DNA of 64,000 nt from Eikenella corrodens (GCF_003990355.1 NZ_CP034670.1:558001-622000); one strand, 5' to 3'. Shown: positions 38,933-47,748, counted from the first letter of the stretch. Notes: generated by a model from the letters alone, not told the origin. Made by a program: numbers and translations.

Positions 38933-39289
38933 TTAACGGCGTTCGCGCTTGGCGGCAAAGGCGGCGTCGATTTCGGCGGCGCTCAAACCGAAGCCGTCGC
39001 ACAAGGGGGCGGCATCTTGGCCTGCAATGTCGGCAACGGTTTTCAGGTAGCCTGCAAACTCGAGAAAGACAGACTGGTTTTGAGGCGTCAGGCAGAAAAT
39101 GCCGTTGATTTGGTGCGACTCGCGGAGGCGGCTCACCACGGCGCTGAACGCATCCCAATCGGCAGCAGCCTGCTCCGGCGCAACGGCCTGCAAGTCGGCA
39201 ATGGTTTGCAATTCCTCTGCAAAATCGAGAATGGTGGGTCGGCTTTGCAGATGTTCGGCGATGACTTGTACGGGATTTGTGGTTGGCAT
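38933..39289 (-). CDS. Small hypothetical soluble protein
   Basis: The family is not recognised. The 118 residues are mostly helical, Ala/Gln-rich, with no signal or membrane segment (for example LQTIADLQAVAPEQAAADWD, AGQDAAPLCDGFGLSAAEID). It is placed as a gene because it is open, starts at ATG 39289 and lies 15 bases before the GNAT gene on the same strand. Confidence 0.6.
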   Translation of the reverse strand: MPTTNPVQVIAEHLQSRPTILDFAEELQTIADLQAVAPEQAAADWDAFSAVVSRLRESHQINGIFCLTPQNQSVFLEFAGYLKTVADIAGQDAAPLCDGFGLSAAEIDAAFAAKRERR

Positions 39290-39325
39290 GATTGCGGATG
39301 AACCTTTCAGGTAGCCTGTGGGTAA

Positions 39326-39826
39326 CTAGTCGGCTCGATGCTGCCAACGGCGTTGCTCAAAATCATATATTTGCACGTCAAACACGTTGTAGGTGTCGCT
39401 GTAGTGCAGAAAGGGTTTCCCCTCATTTACGCCGTAACGGATGCGCCAGCGCGGGTTGGTGGTTAGCGGCATCGGGGCAAAGCTGCCGTTGGGCTGCTGC
39501 CTGCTTAGGATTTGCCCAAGCAGCTGTTCGGCTTCCTCCCGTGCGAGGCGGGCGTAGTGCCTGTGCAGGATGGCCAGGCCGCCGAGGAGCAGCAGCCACA
39601 GGCCGCAGATAGCCAGTTGCCGCCGCAGTTCGCGGCGTGGCGGACGCAAAGCCTTGGCTGTACGCCATAGCCGCGATAGGGCAATCAGCGGCAGAAACAA
39701 TTCCAGCGAAAAACCATATCCGGGCTGCCCGGCAAACCAGGCCACAAAGCCACCGGCCAGCAAAGTAGGCAGCAGGTCGCGCCACAAAGGGCGGAGGGCA
39801 GGCGGCGCGTTTAATTGGGCGGGCAT
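39326..39826 (-). CDS. Hypothetical membrane protein with C-terminal soluble domain
   Basis: The 166-residue protein has hydrophobic segments at about 18-32 and 40-50 and a strong one at about 70-86 (LAICGLWLLLLGGLAI), then a helix and a compact C-terminal part with aromatic strands (WRIRYGVNEGKPFLHYSDTYNVFDVQIYDF). No family is recognised. It lies within the polyamine-linked cluster between the SPFH gene and smaller genes, all on the same strand. Confidence 0.6.
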   Translation of the reverse strand: MPAQLNAPPALRPLWRDLLPTLLAGGFVAWFAGQPGYGFSLELFLPLIALSRLWRTAKALRPPRRELRRQLAICGLWLLLLGGLAILHRHYARLAREEAEQLLGQILSRQQPNGSFAPMPLTTNPRWRIRYGVNEGKPFLHYSDTYNVFDVQIYDFEQRRWQHRAD

Positions 39827-39848
39827 GGTTTTAATTTTGTTGAAGCTA

Positions 39849-39893
39849 TGGTTTCAGGTAGCCTTTAAGCCGTGTTTGAGGCTACCTGAAAAT
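39849..39893 (-). terminator. Inverted eikDUS pair
   Basis: GTTTCAGGTAGCCT and AGGCTACCTGAAAAT stem between the SPFH gene and the next gene. A third DUS (about 39938) stands just beyond the SPFH stop. Confidence 0.5.
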
Positions 39894-39956
39894 TTGAAGC
39901 GGCACTTCGGCTTTACGGCAATTCCGTTGTGCCTGTTTTCAGGTAGCCCCTGCGCC

Positions 39957-41009
39957 TTATCCAATCAGCTGCTTGAGCACTTCGGCTTTGGCCTTCTCGT
40001 AGTCTTCGGCAGAAATCAGGTTGCCGTCGAGCAGGGTTTTGAGTTTGGCCAGCTTGGCTTGCGGGTCTTCAGCGGCGAGCGCGGCGGGCGCAGCCGGGGC
40101 GGCAGGCTGGGCAGCTTGAGTGGGGGCGGCTTGGGCAGGCTGCTGGGGCTGCATCATGCCGCTCATGGCGCCAGCCATGGCCTGGCCGATGCCGGCACCC
40201 ACGCCGAGGCCGGCACCGATACCGGCGATGCCGCCTTCGTTTTGCGCGGCCATCGGAATGGCGGTGGCGGTTTGGTATTGGGTGAACTTGCCCATATCGC
40301 CGATGATGCCCATCGACATTTTGCTGTCCAGCGCTTTTTGCACGTTTTCGGGCAGGCTCACGCTTTCCACGGTGAAGTTTTCCAGCGTGAGGCCGAGTTT
40401 GGCAAACTCAGGCAGCAGCAGCTCGTTCATTTTCTGCGACAGCAGCACTTGGTTGGCGGCCATATCGAGGAAGGGGATGCCGGAAGTGCCGAAGGCGGCG
40501 GCCAGCTGGGTCATGGCGAGGTTGCGCAGCTGCTGTTCGAGCTGCTCGCCGCTGTAGGAGGCGCCCACGCCGGTGACTTCGCGGAAGAAGGCGGCGGGAT
40601 CGCTGATGCGGTAGGCATACATGCCGAAGGAGCGCAGCTGGATCACGCCGAAATCGGCATCGCGCACGGTCACCGGCTGGGAAGTGCCCCAGCGGCGGGC
40701 GAGCTGCTGGCGGGTGTTGAAGAAGTAAACGTCGGATTTGAAGGGCGACTGGAATAATTTATCCCAGTTTTTCAGGTTGGTGAGGATGGGCAGGGTTTGG
40801 GTGGTGAGTGTGTAGCGGCCGGGCTGGAACGCGTCGGCGGCTTTGCCTTCGTCCACAAACAGGGCGGCCTGTGCTTCGCGCACGGTGAGGCTGGCGCCGT
40901 TTTGGATTTCCTGGTCGGCCACGGGGAAGCGCCACATCAGCAGCCCTTCTTCGGGATTCGGCCATTCGATAACGTCGATAAACTGTTTCTTGATGAAATT
41001 GCCCAGCAT
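39957..41009 (-). CDS. SPFH-domain protein of the YdjI/virion-core-like family
   Basis: Starting at ATG 41009 (AAGGAA upstream), this 350-residue protein begins with FIKKQFIDVIEWPNPEEGLLMWRFP, characteristic of the YdjI-type SPFH subfamily. An SPFH/band-7 domain follows (about 25-250), then a Gly/Ala/Met-rich hydrophobic stretch (about 262-288), a Pro/Ala/Gln linker and a short C-terminal helical domain (SHOCT-like, AKLKTLLDGNLISAEDYEKAKAEVLKQL). SPFH proteins organise membrane microdomains. The neighbouring DUF350 and aminopropyltransferase genes match known associations of this subfamily. Confidence 0.85.
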   Translation of the reverse strand: MLGNFIKKQFIDVIEWPNPEEGLLMWRFPVADQEIQNGASLTVREAQAALFVDEGKAADAFQPGRYTLTTQTLPILTNLKNWDKLFQSPFKSDVYFFNTRQQLARRWGTSQPVTVRDADFGVIQLRSFGMYAYRISDPAAFFREVTGVGASYSGEQLEQQLRNLAMTQLAAAFGTSGIPFLDMAANQVLLSQKMNELLLPEFAKLGLTLENFTVESVSLPENVQKALDSKMSMGIIGDMGKFTQYQTATAIPMAAQNEGGIAGIGAGLGVGAGIGQAMAGAMSGMMQPQQPAQAAPTQAAQPAAPAAPAALAAEDPQAKLAKLKTLLDGNLISAEDYEKAKAEVLKQLIG

Positions 41010-41181
41010 GGGGATTCCTTTCTTGATGGATAGGGAGAAGGGGGAGGCTACCTGAAAGCATAGCCGCAATGGGGCAGCCAAATATCTTGGTGCGCCCAAA
41101 GCTGCATTGCTGCGCAGCTAAAATGGGGCAAATTCCGGCAAAACCAAATTTCAGGTAGCCTGTTTTGTGTACGCGTTGCTA

Positions 41182-41580
41182 CTACACCAAACAGGCGGCG
41201 TTGAGCAGCCCCACCGCCACGGAAATCACGGCGCAAAGCGCGCCCACCGCCACATTGTTGCCGGCCAGCTCGCCGGCGGCATCGGGCACGAGGCGGGTGG
41301 CGGCGAAATACACCACAATCTGAATTGCCGCGGCCGCCCAGCTCCAGAGCACGAAATCCAAAAGCCCGACACTGTGGGTAATGCTGGAAGCCAAGGGCAG
41401 GCAAAAGCCGATGAGTGCGCCGCCGAAGGAAAGCGCGCAGGCCAGGTTGCCGTTTTTAATCAGCTTCAATTCGTCGGCCGGGGTGATGCGCAGATACACG
41501 GCGGAAAACAGCGCAGTCATGCCCAGGCCCACGGCCAGGTATTGCAGATACGACAGATATTGTTGCAGGGAAATGCTCAT
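41182..41580 (-). CDS. DUF350 membrane protein
   Basis: The 132-residue polytopic protein has four hydrophobic segments and the DUF350 layout: an N-terminal helix, TPADELKLIKNGNLACALSFGGALIGFCLPLASS (about 39-72, with the typical E-L-I-K-G-N-A-A segment), and a duplicated second half with AGELAGNNVAVGALCAVISVAVGLLNAA. It lies in the inner membrane. I chose ATG 41580 with AAGGCAACC upstream. DUF350 (YjfL) proteins co-occur with AdoMet decarboxylase and aminopropyltransferase genes; function unknown. Confidence 0.85.
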   Translation of the reverse strand: MSISLQQYLSYLQYLAVGLGMTALFSAVYLRITPADELKLIKNGNLACALSFGGALIGFCLPLASSITHSVGLLDFVLWSWAAAAIQIVVYFAATRLVPDAAGELAGNNVAVGALCAVISVAVGLLNAACLV

Positions 41581-41841
41581 GGGTTGCCTTTGCAATCAGG
41601 GTGGAAAGAGAAACCGCAGCGGCGGCGATATGCGGCTGATTATGCCATACAAATGCCGGTTGTTCATCCTGCTTTGCCGTTTATTTATGAGGCTTGTGAG
41701 GTTTGCAGCGGCTGGTTAATTTTCAGGTAGCCTTTATCATTCGCTCCCGAGCATCCTTTTGCTGGCTCCTGTAAGAAGCCCGATGAAAAAAGGCACGGCT
41801 TTAGCTATATAATTCAGCCCATCATCAAGGCTACCTGAAAC

Positions 41842-43359
41842 ATGAAACCCGACCGCACCCTCATTATCTCCGTCTTCATCGTTGCCAGCTGCGGGCTGGC
41901 GTATGAACTCATCATTGCCGCGCTGGCCAGCTATTTGCTGGGCGACAGCATTTTGCAGTTTTCCTCCATCATCGGCCTCTATCTCTTCGCCATGGGTATC
42001 GGCGCGCACCTCACCAAATACATCCGCGATGAAGACGCGCTTTCGCGCTTTATCGAAATCGAATTGCTGGTTGGCATCATCGGCGGCGTATCGGCCTTGG
42101 TGCTGTTTGTGGTGTTCGGGCTGGCTGCCGCGCCGTTCCGCACGCTGCTGTATGCGCTGGTGCTGGTGGTGGGCATTGTGGTGGGCATGGAAATCCCGCT
42201 GGTGATGCGCGTATTGAACCGGCGGCAGGCCGATTTTAAAGACTTGGTGGCCAAGGTGCTGACGTTTGATTATTTGGGCGCGCTGGCCGTGTCGCTGCTG
42301 TTTCCGCTGGTGCTCGCACCCCGGCTGGGCATGGCGCGTTCCGCCCTGCTGTTCGGCCTGCTCAACGCCGCCGTGGCCGTGCTCACCGCCCGTGCCTTCA
42401 AAGCAGAGCTGCCGCGCTACCGCGCCATCCGGCTGCGCGGCGGCATCGTGCTGGCCTGCCTGTTGGCCGCCTTCGCCGCCGCCAACCGCATCACCTTTCT
42501 GGCCGAACAAAGCTATTTCGGCGACCCGGTGGTATACGAAAGCCATTCGCCCTACCAGCGCCTGGTGATCACCAAATGGCACGACGACCTGCGCCTCTAC
42601 ATCAACGGCAACCTGCAATTTTCCTCGCGCGACGAAGCCCGCTACCACGAAGCCCTCGTGCTGCCCGCCATGCAGATGGTGGGCGGGCAGGCGCAAAACG
42701 TGCTGATTCTGGGCGGCGGCGACGGCCTGGCCGCGCGCGAAGTGCTGAAATACCCGCAAGTGAAGGGCATCACCCTGGTCGATCTCGACCCGCAAATGAC
42801 CAACACCTTCCGCACCTCCGCCGAATTAAGCCGCCTCAACGCCGGCTCGCTCGCCAGCCCCAAAGTGCGCGTGGTGAACGACGACGCGGCCAAATGGCTG
42901 GAACAGGCGCAGGAAAAGTTCAACGTCATCATCATCGACCTGCCCGACCCCTCCAACTTCTCGCTGGGCAAGCTCTATTCCGTGCCCATGTATCGGCTGG
43001 TGGCGCGGCATCTCGCGCCCGGCGGCAAAATCGTGGTGCAATCCACCTCGCCCTATTTCGCCCCGAACGCCTATTGGTCGGTGGTGGCCACGCTGGAAGC
43101 CGCCGGGCTCGCCACCGCGCCCTATCATGTGTATGTGCCCTCCTTCGGCGAATGGGGCTTCGTGCTGGCCGCACGCGAGCCCGATTTCCCCGTGCCCGCA
43201 CAATTCAGCGTGCCCACCCGCTTTCTAAACGCCGACACCGCCGCCGAAATGTTCCGCTTCCCGCCCGACATGGCGCGCCGCGATGTGCAGCCGAACTATT
43301 TGAACACGCAGATTCTGGTGCATTATTTTGAACAAGATTGGCGCAATGTGATGCGCTGA
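41842..43359 (+). CDS. Membrane-bound polyamine aminopropyltransferase (spermidine synthase-like fusion)
   Basis: The 505-residue protein has about seven transmembrane segments (1-215), with SCGLAYELIIAALASYLLGDSILQFSSIIGLYLFAMGIGA near the start. A cytoplasmic spermidine-synthase domain follows: LYINGNLQFSSRDEARYHEALVLPAM, LILGGGDGLAAREVLKYP (SAM site, about 290-307) and IIIDLPDPSNFSLGKLYS (catalytic Asp region). It would transfer aminopropyl groups from dcAdoMet to an unknown amine at the membrane. It is divergent from the speD-DUF4178-SPFH-DUF350 genes. A TATAAT box lies at 41808-41813 and a DUS hairpin terminator follows. Confidence 0.9.
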   Translation: MKPDRTLIISVFIVASCGLAYELIIAALASYLLGDSILQFSSIIGLYLFAMGIGAHLTKYIRDEDALSRFIEIELLVGIIGGVSALVLFVVFGLAAAPFRTLLYALVLVVGIVVGMEIPLVMRVLNRRQADFKDLVAKVLTFDYLGALAVSLLFPLVLAPRLGMARSALLFGLLNAAVAVLTARAFKAELPRYRAIRLRGGIVLACLLAAFAAANRITFLAEQSYFGDPVVYESHSPYQRLVITKWHDDLRLYINGNLQFSSRDEARYHEALVLPAMQMVGGQAQNVLILGGGDGLAAREVLKYPQVKGITLVDLDPQMTNTFRTSAELSRLNAGSLASPKVRVVNDDAAKWLEQAQEKFNVIIIDLPDPSNFSLGKLYSVPMYRLVARHLAPGGKIVVQSTSPYFAPNAYWSVVATLEAAGLATAPYHVYVPSFGEWGFVLAAREPDFPVPAQFSVPTRFLNADTAAEMFRFPPDMARRDVQPNYLNTQILVHYFEQDWRNVMR

Positions 43360-43360
43360 G

Positions 43361-43394
43361 AAAAGGCTACCTGAAAGTTTCAGGTAGCCTTTCT
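43361..43394 (+). terminator. eikDUS hairpin terminator of the aminopropyltransferase gene
   Basis: AAAAGGCTACCTGAAA and TTTCAGGTAGCCTTT, nearly loop-less, 2 bases after the stop codon. Confidence 0.8.
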
Positions 43395-43457
43395 GTTGCT
43401 AGGTGTAGGGTGTGCGGAACGCAAGCACACGGTTTGGAACGGCGGCTAATGGATTAG

Positions 43458-43500
43458 AGGCTACCTGAAAAACAGGTTTCCGGTTTTTCAGGTAGCCTTT
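43458..43500. terminator. Second inverted eikDUS pair
   Basis: GAGGCTACCTGAAAAAC and GTTTTTCAGGTAGCCTTT-like arms around a CAGG...CCGG centre. Confidence 0.6.
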
Positions 43501-43574
43501 ATCGAGCGAACACAGGGTTTGCCCGCCGCAAACCGCGTATTGATTTCCCTATGTCCAGCCCCACTTGTTCTCTG

Positions 43575-43678
43575 TATAGTGAATTAACAAAAACCAGTAC
43601 AGCGTTGTCTCGCCTTGCCGTAACGTGTGTACTGTCTGCGGCTCGCCGCCTTGTCCTGATTTTTGTTAATCCACTATA
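43575..43678. repeat. Correia-like element (CREE), standard short form
   Basis: The 104 bp run from TATAGTGAATTAACAAAAACC to GTTAATCCACTATA. It is the main content of the 425-base gap before cbpA, which otherwise holds DUS pairs and no gene. It lies about 105 bases upstream of cbpA and could influence its promoter. Confidence 0.9.
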
Positions 43679-43784
43679 TTTGCAGCGGCAACACCTCTGC
43701 CTACGGCTTTTGGAAAGCCCTAGCCTCGCATTCATCGCAAGAGGTGCCTCCTGATTTTTATCCATTCCACAGAATATCCAATAT

Positions 43785-44750
43785 ATGAGTGCCAACCAGA
43801 AAACCTACTACGACATCCTCGGCGTAGCCAAAGATGCCAGCCTGGCCGACATCAAAAAGGCCTACCGCAAGCTGGTGCGCCAATACCATCCCGACATCAG
43901 CAAAGACCCCGATGCCGACCAAAAAACCAGTGAAATCAACCTCGCCTACAACACCCTGAAAGACGAGGCCAAACGCGCCGAATACGATGAAATGCTGGCC
44001 AACCCCTTCGGCCGCGCAGGCAGCGCCCACGGCGGCGCGGGCGGTTTCGACCCCGGCCAAGACTTCGGGCAATACTACCACTTCGACAGCAGCCGCTTCG
44101 GCGAAGGCCAGCCCTTCGGCAGCGGCGACTTCCGCTTCGACGACATCTTTTCCGCCTTCGGCCACGCCGGCGCAGGCCGCCAGCGCCAAACCGGCCCCAT
44201 TCCCGGCGAAGACCAGCACGCCGAGCTGACAATCGACCTCGCCGCGGCCTACACCGGCGGCGAACGCTCGCTCAGCCTCGATATGCCCACCCTCGGTGCG
44301 GGCGGCCAAATGGCCTACGAGCGCAAAACCCTGCAGGTGAAAATCCCCAAAGGCATCAGCGAAGGCCAGCAAATCCGCCTGCGCGGCCAAGGCCTGCCCG
44401 GCTTCAACGGCGGCGCAAACGGCGACCTCTATTTAAAAATCCGCTTCCGCGAAAGCGACACGCTGTATGTGAAAAACCGCAAAGACGTGTACCAGCGCAT
44501 CGATGTGATGCCCTGGATAGCCGCGCTCGGCGGCAAAACCGCCATCGACACGCCCGCCGGCAAACTCAACATCAACATTCCCGCCAACAGCCGCAGCGGC
44601 CAAAACCTGCGCCTCAAAGGCAAAGGCATTCCCGCCAAAGAAGCCGGCGACCTCTACCTCATCATCAACATCACCCTGCCGGAAACCATGAGCGAAGCCG
44701 ACCGTGCAGCCTGGCAGCAGCTGGCCGAGCATTACGGCGTGAAAGGATAA
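43785..44750 (+). CDS. cbpA: CbpA-like DnaJ-class co-chaperone (curved DNA-binding protein)
   Basis: This 321-residue type II J-protein starts with a J domain (YYDILGVAKDASLADIKKAYRKLVRQYHPDIS, about 8-39) carrying the HPD motif that stimulates DnaK. A Gly/Phe-rich linker follows (about 75-130), then two C-terminal substrate-binding beta domains (from about 145). There is no zinc-finger region, which separates it from DnaJ. Its partner cbpM follows 3 bases downstream, as in E. coli. It is cytoplasmic/nucleoid-associated. Confidence 0.93.
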   Translation: MSANQKTYYDILGVAKDASLADIKKAYRKLVRQYHPDISKDPDADQKTSEINLAYNTLKDEAKRAEYDEMLANPFGRAGSAHGGAGGFDPGQDFGQYYHFDSSRFGEGQPFGSGDFRFDDIFSAFGHAGAGRQRQTGPIPGEDQHAELTIDLAAAYTGGERSLSLDMPTLGAGGQMAYERKTLQVKIPKGISEGQQIRLRGQGLPGFNGGANGDLYLKIRFRESDTLYVKNRKDVYQRIDVMPWIAALGGKTAIDTPAGKLNINIPANSRSGQNLRLKGKGIPAKEAGDLYLIINITLPETMSEADRAAWQQLAEHYGVKG

Positions 44751-44753
44751 ACC

Positions 44754-45047
44754 ATGAACCGCGAACAAGATATTCAGCTCACCTTCAACGAAATCGTGCG
44801 CGCCTGCGACGGCGATGCCGATTGGGTGGTCAACGTAATCGAGGAAGAAATCATTTCCGTGCAGGGCAGCCCGCGCGAGGCCGGTTTCAGCGGCTGGCAG
44901 CTCGCCCGCATCCGCCGCGCCCGCCGCATCAGCCGCGATTTCGAAGCCAGCGTGCCCGCCACCGCGCTGATCCTGCAATTGCTGGATGAATTGGAAACCC
45001 TGCGCAAAGGTCATTTGGATGATTCAAACCGAGCTTTGCCGCTGTAA
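44754..45047 (+). CDS. cbpM: CbpM-like chaperone modulator
   Basis: The 97-residue protein of the CbpM/MerR-like modulator family shows FNEIVRACDGDADWVVNVIEEEIISVQG, FSGWQLARIRRARRISRDFE and a helical end (LILQLLDELETLR). CbpM binds the J domain of CbpA and inhibits its co-chaperone and DNA-binding activities. It lies 3 bases after cbpA, which confirms the pair. Confidence 0.9.
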   Translation: MNREQDIQLTFNEIVRACDGDADWVVNVIEEEIISVQGSPREAGFSGWQLARIRRARRISRDFEASVPATALILQLLDELETLRKGHLDDSNRALPL

Positions 45048-45057
45048 TGTCGCTAAG

Positions 45058-45149
45058 TATAGTGGATTAAAATAAAAATGAGACAAGGCGGCAACGCAGT
45101 ACATAAGGGCGTTGGCAACGCCGTATCATTGCAATTCTAATCCGCTATA
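45058..45149. repeat. Correia-like element (CREE), variant subfamily
   Basis: The 92 bp run from TATAGTGGATTAAAATAAAA to TTCTAATCCGCTATA, with core GAGACAAGGCGGCAACGC ... GGCGTTGGCAACGCCG. It matches the variant at 9803-9909 rather than the majority type. It lies directly after cbpM. Confidence 0.85.
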
Positions 45150-45181
45150 AAAAGGCTACCGGAAATTTTCAGGTAGCCTTT
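45150..45181 (+). terminator. DUS-based hairpin terminator of cbpA-cbpM
   Basis: AAAAGGCTACCGGAAA (one arm with a changed base) and TTTCAGGTAGCCTTTA. The remaining spacer to 45360 holds no gene. Confidence 0.65.
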
Positions 45182-45360
45182 ATGTTTTATAGCGGGTTAA
45201 ATGTAAACCAGTACGGCGGCGTTATGGCGTTCGGGCAACTGCGCTTTGGGCGAACGGTGGCGGCAGGTGCTGTGCGCGGGGCTTGCTGAGGTTGTTTTTA
45301 GGCTGGCTCATGGTCGGGCCGGAAAATGGCGGTGGGGGGAGGCTACCTGAAAGCACTGTT

Positions 45361-45768
45361 TCAGCGCAATTTCTGCAAAAACGGATTAAACGCGATTTCC
45401 CACAAAAAGCCGTCGGGGTCGGCGAGGTAGCCGCTGTAGCCGCCCCAGAATGCTTTCTGCGGGGCTTTGATGATGTTGGCGTTTTTCGCGGCAAACCCGG
45501 CAAACAGTGCGTCCACTTCGGCTTCGCTGCCCACGTTGTGCGCCAAGGTAAAGCGAGGGAAGCCGCTGCTTTGCTCCGGTATTTGTGCGTCGTGCGCTAG
45601 GGCGGCTTTGCCGAACAGGGCGAGCAGCAGCGCGTTTCCGGCTTGGAAAAATGCAATATTTTCGTTGCTGTCGGCCGTTTCCTGCCAGCCGAATACCTCC
45701 CGATAAAAACGGCGCGATTCGGCCAGGTCGGCCACGCCGAGCGTAATGTAGTTGATATGTTGTTCCAT
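45361..45768 (-). CDS. VOC (glyoxalase/bleomycin-resistance fold) family protein
   Basis: The 135-residue protein has the paired beta-alpha-beta-beta-beta units of the vicinal oxygen chelate fold: YITLGVADLAESRRFYREVFGWQE at the N-terminus and AEVDALFAGFAAKNANIIKAPQKAFWGGYSGYLADPDGFLWEIAFNP at the C-terminus. The C-terminal Glu in LWEIA fits a metal ligand. The substrate is unknown. It is monocistronic. Confidence 0.85.
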   Translation of the reverse strand: MEQHINYITLGVADLAESRRFYREVFGWQETADSNENIAFFQAGNALLLALFGKAALAHDAQIPEQSSGFPRFTLAHNVGSEAEVDALFAGFAAKNANIIKAPQKAFWGGYSGYLADPDGFLWEIAFNPFLQKLR

Positions 45769-45799
45769 CAGCTCTCCTTGTGGCGGGAAGAGATATTGA

Positions 45800-45841
45800 G
45801 AGGCTACCTGAAAAGCGGTTCTGCATTTTCAGGTAGCCTTT
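45800..45841. terminator. eikDUS hairpin upstream of the VOC gene / after acyl-CoA dehydrogenase
   Basis: GAGGCTACCTGAAAAG and TTTTCAGGTAGCCTTT flank 12 bases. It lies 14 bases beyond the dehydrogenase stop on the minus strand and is its probable terminator. Confidence 0.7.
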
Positions 45842-45854
45842 GTCATGCCGCGCT

Positions 45855-47618
45855 TTAAGACGAGGCGAAGGCTTCAAACGGCACGGCGAGCAGGGGCTCG
45901 GCGCCTTGGCGGATGCGTTCGGCGCAGGCGTGGGCTTGGGGCAGCACGTAGGCGAGGTAGGCGCGGGCGGTGTGCTGCTGGGCTTGGCAGAATGCGCTGC
46001 CGAAGCGTGCTTCTGCGTTGCGGGCGGCGAGGAAGTTTTGCGCCAGGGCGGCCGCGCCGAGGGTGAGGGCGGTTTGCTCCAGATAGGCGGCGGCGTTGAG
46101 GGCGGTGGCGGCGGGGTTGGTTTCGTGCTGCTGTACGAGGAGAGAGGTGCTGCGTTCGGCCAATTCGAGGGCGCGCCGGAGCGGCTCGGCGGTGGCGGGC
46201 TCGATGGCGGCGAGTTCGTTGGCAGTCTGCTGGGCTTCGGCGAGCAGGGTGCGCACGAGGCTGCCTTTGTCGGACACGGTTTTGCGGGCGAGGTCGGCGG
46301 CCTGCACGCCGTTGGTGCCTTCGTAGATGGCGGTGATGCGCACGTCGCGTACGAGCTGGACGATGCCGGTTTCTTCTATATAGCCTGCGCCGCCGAATAC
46401 TTGCATGGCCAGGTTGGCGAGCACGGTGCCGTTGTCGCTGCACCAGGCTTTAACGATGGGGATGAGGTAGTCGAGCCGGCCTTTGGCGGCTTTTTTGGCG
46501 GCGGGGTCGGGGTGTTTGTGTGAGGCGTCGAGCGCGGCGGCGGCCTGGAGATACAGGGCGCGCTGGGCGGCGATGGTGGCTTTTTGCACCAGTAGCATGC
46601 GGGCGACGTCTGGGTGGTGGATGATGGTGAGCGGGGTGCCGTCGGGCGCGCTGCCTTGGATGCGCTCGTGGGCGTAGGCCAATGCCTGCTGGTAGGCGGC
46701 TTCGGCCACGGCGTGGCCTTCGATGCCCACGCCTAGGCGGGCATGGCTCATCATGGTGAACATATAAAGCAGGCCGCGACCGGCTTTGCCGATGAGGTAG
46801 CCTTCGGCTTCGTCGAACTGCATCACGCAGGTGGGGCTGGCGTGGATGCCCATTTTGTGTTCGATGGCGGTAGCGGATACGCCGTTTCTCCCGCCGATGC
46901 TGCCGTCGGGCTGGATTTTGTATTTGGGCACGATAAACAGCGAAAGGCTTTTGATGCCGGAGGTGGTGCCGGGCAGGCGGGCGAGCACGAGGTGGATGAT
47001 GTTTTCGGCCAGTTCGTGTTCGCCCCAGGTGATGAAGGTTTTCTGGCCGCTGATGCGGTAGCTGCCGTCTTCCTGCGGCACGGCTTTGGTGGCCACTTGG
47101 GACAGGTCGGTGCCGGCCTGCGGCTCGGAGAGGTTCATGGTGCCGCTCCAAATGCCTTGGCTCATTTTAGGCAGGAAGGTTTGCTTTTGCTCTTCGGAGC
47201 CGTGTTTGGCAATGGTTTCCACCGCACCCACGGTGAGCATGGGCAGCAGCGAGAGGGCGAGGTTGCCGCAGTAGTACATTTCTTCGCACGCGGCGGAAAT
47301 CACGGCAGGCAGGCCTTGGCCGCCGTATTCTGCTGGAGCGCGCAGGCCGGGCCAGCCGGCTTCGCAGAAGGCTTGGTAGGCGGCGGCAAGGTCGGGATGG
47401 GTGACGACTTTGCCATTTTCCAGGCGCGCGCCGTGCAAATCGCCGGTGCGGCCGGTGGGCAGGAAGACTTCTTCGCTGAACTTGGCCGCTTCTTCGATGA
47501 TGGCGGCGGCGGTGTCTTCGTCCAGGCCGCTTTCGGCATACCATCGGGCGATTTCGGCCAGGTTGCCGTGGGTTTGCAGGGCGAATAAGAGTTCGTTTAC
47601 GGGGGCGTGGTAGGCCAT
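45855..47618 (-). CDS. Acyl-CoA dehydrogenase with extra C-terminal domain
   Basis: The 587-residue flavoprotein starts at ATG 47618 (AAAGGAG upstream). The core is of the long acyl-CoA dehydrogenase type: the N-terminal helical domain with PAEYGGQGLP, the FAD/substrate region MNLSEPQAGTDLSQVATKA and GQKTFITWGEHE, then MMSHARLGVGIEGHAVAEAAYQQALAYA, and AMQVFGGAGYIEETGIVQLVRDVRITAIYEGTNGVQAADLARK. A further ~125-residue helical domain ends the protein. It oxidises acyl-CoA thioesters, passing electrons to ETF. Chain-length preference is not visible. Confidence 0.92.
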   Translation of the reverse strand: MAYHAPVNELLFALQTHGNLAEIARWYAESGLDEDTAAAIIEEAAKFSEEVFLPTGRTGDLHGARLENGKVVTHPDLAAAYQAFCEAGWPGLRAPAEYGGQGLPAVISAACEEMYYCGNLALSLLPMLTVGAVETIAKHGSEEQKQTFLPKMSQGIWSGTMNLSEPQAGTDLSQVATKAVPQEDGSYRISGQKTFITWGEHELAENIIHLVLARLPGTTSGIKSLSLFIVPKYKIQPDGSIGGRNGVSATAIEHKMGIHASPTCVMQFDEAEGYLIGKAGRGLLYMFTMMSHARLGVGIEGHAVAEAAYQQALAYAHERIQGSAPDGTPLTIIHHPDVARMLLVQKATIAAQRALYLQAAAALDASHKHPDPAAKKAAKGRLDYLIPIVKAWCSDNGTVLANLAMQVFGGAGYIEETGIVQLVRDVRITAIYEGTNGVQAADLARKTVSDKGSLVRTLLAEAQQTANELAAIEPATAEPLRRALELAERSTSLLVQQHETNPAATALNAAAYLEQTALTLGAAALAQNFLAARNAEARFGSAFCQAQQHTARAYLAYVLPQAHACAERIRQGAEPLLAVPFEAFASS

Positions 47619-47717
47619 GGGAGGCTCCTTTGTAGTAGAAGGGAAGATACAGGCTAGCATAGCAAATCCGCAGGGGCTTGGGTATGGCGGCGACGGGCTG
47701 GCTTGATACGTAGCAAG

Positions 47718-47748
47718 AAAGGCTACCTGAAACTTTCAGGTAGCCTTG
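47718..47748. terminator. eikDUS hairpin
   Basis: AAAGGCTACCTGAAA and TTTCAGGTAGCCTT, nearly loop-less. A second pair follows at 47773-47806 (TTCAGGTAGCCTGAAAGGGG, then GGCTACCTGAAAG), just beyond the stop of the small lipoprotein gene. Confidence 0.6.
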
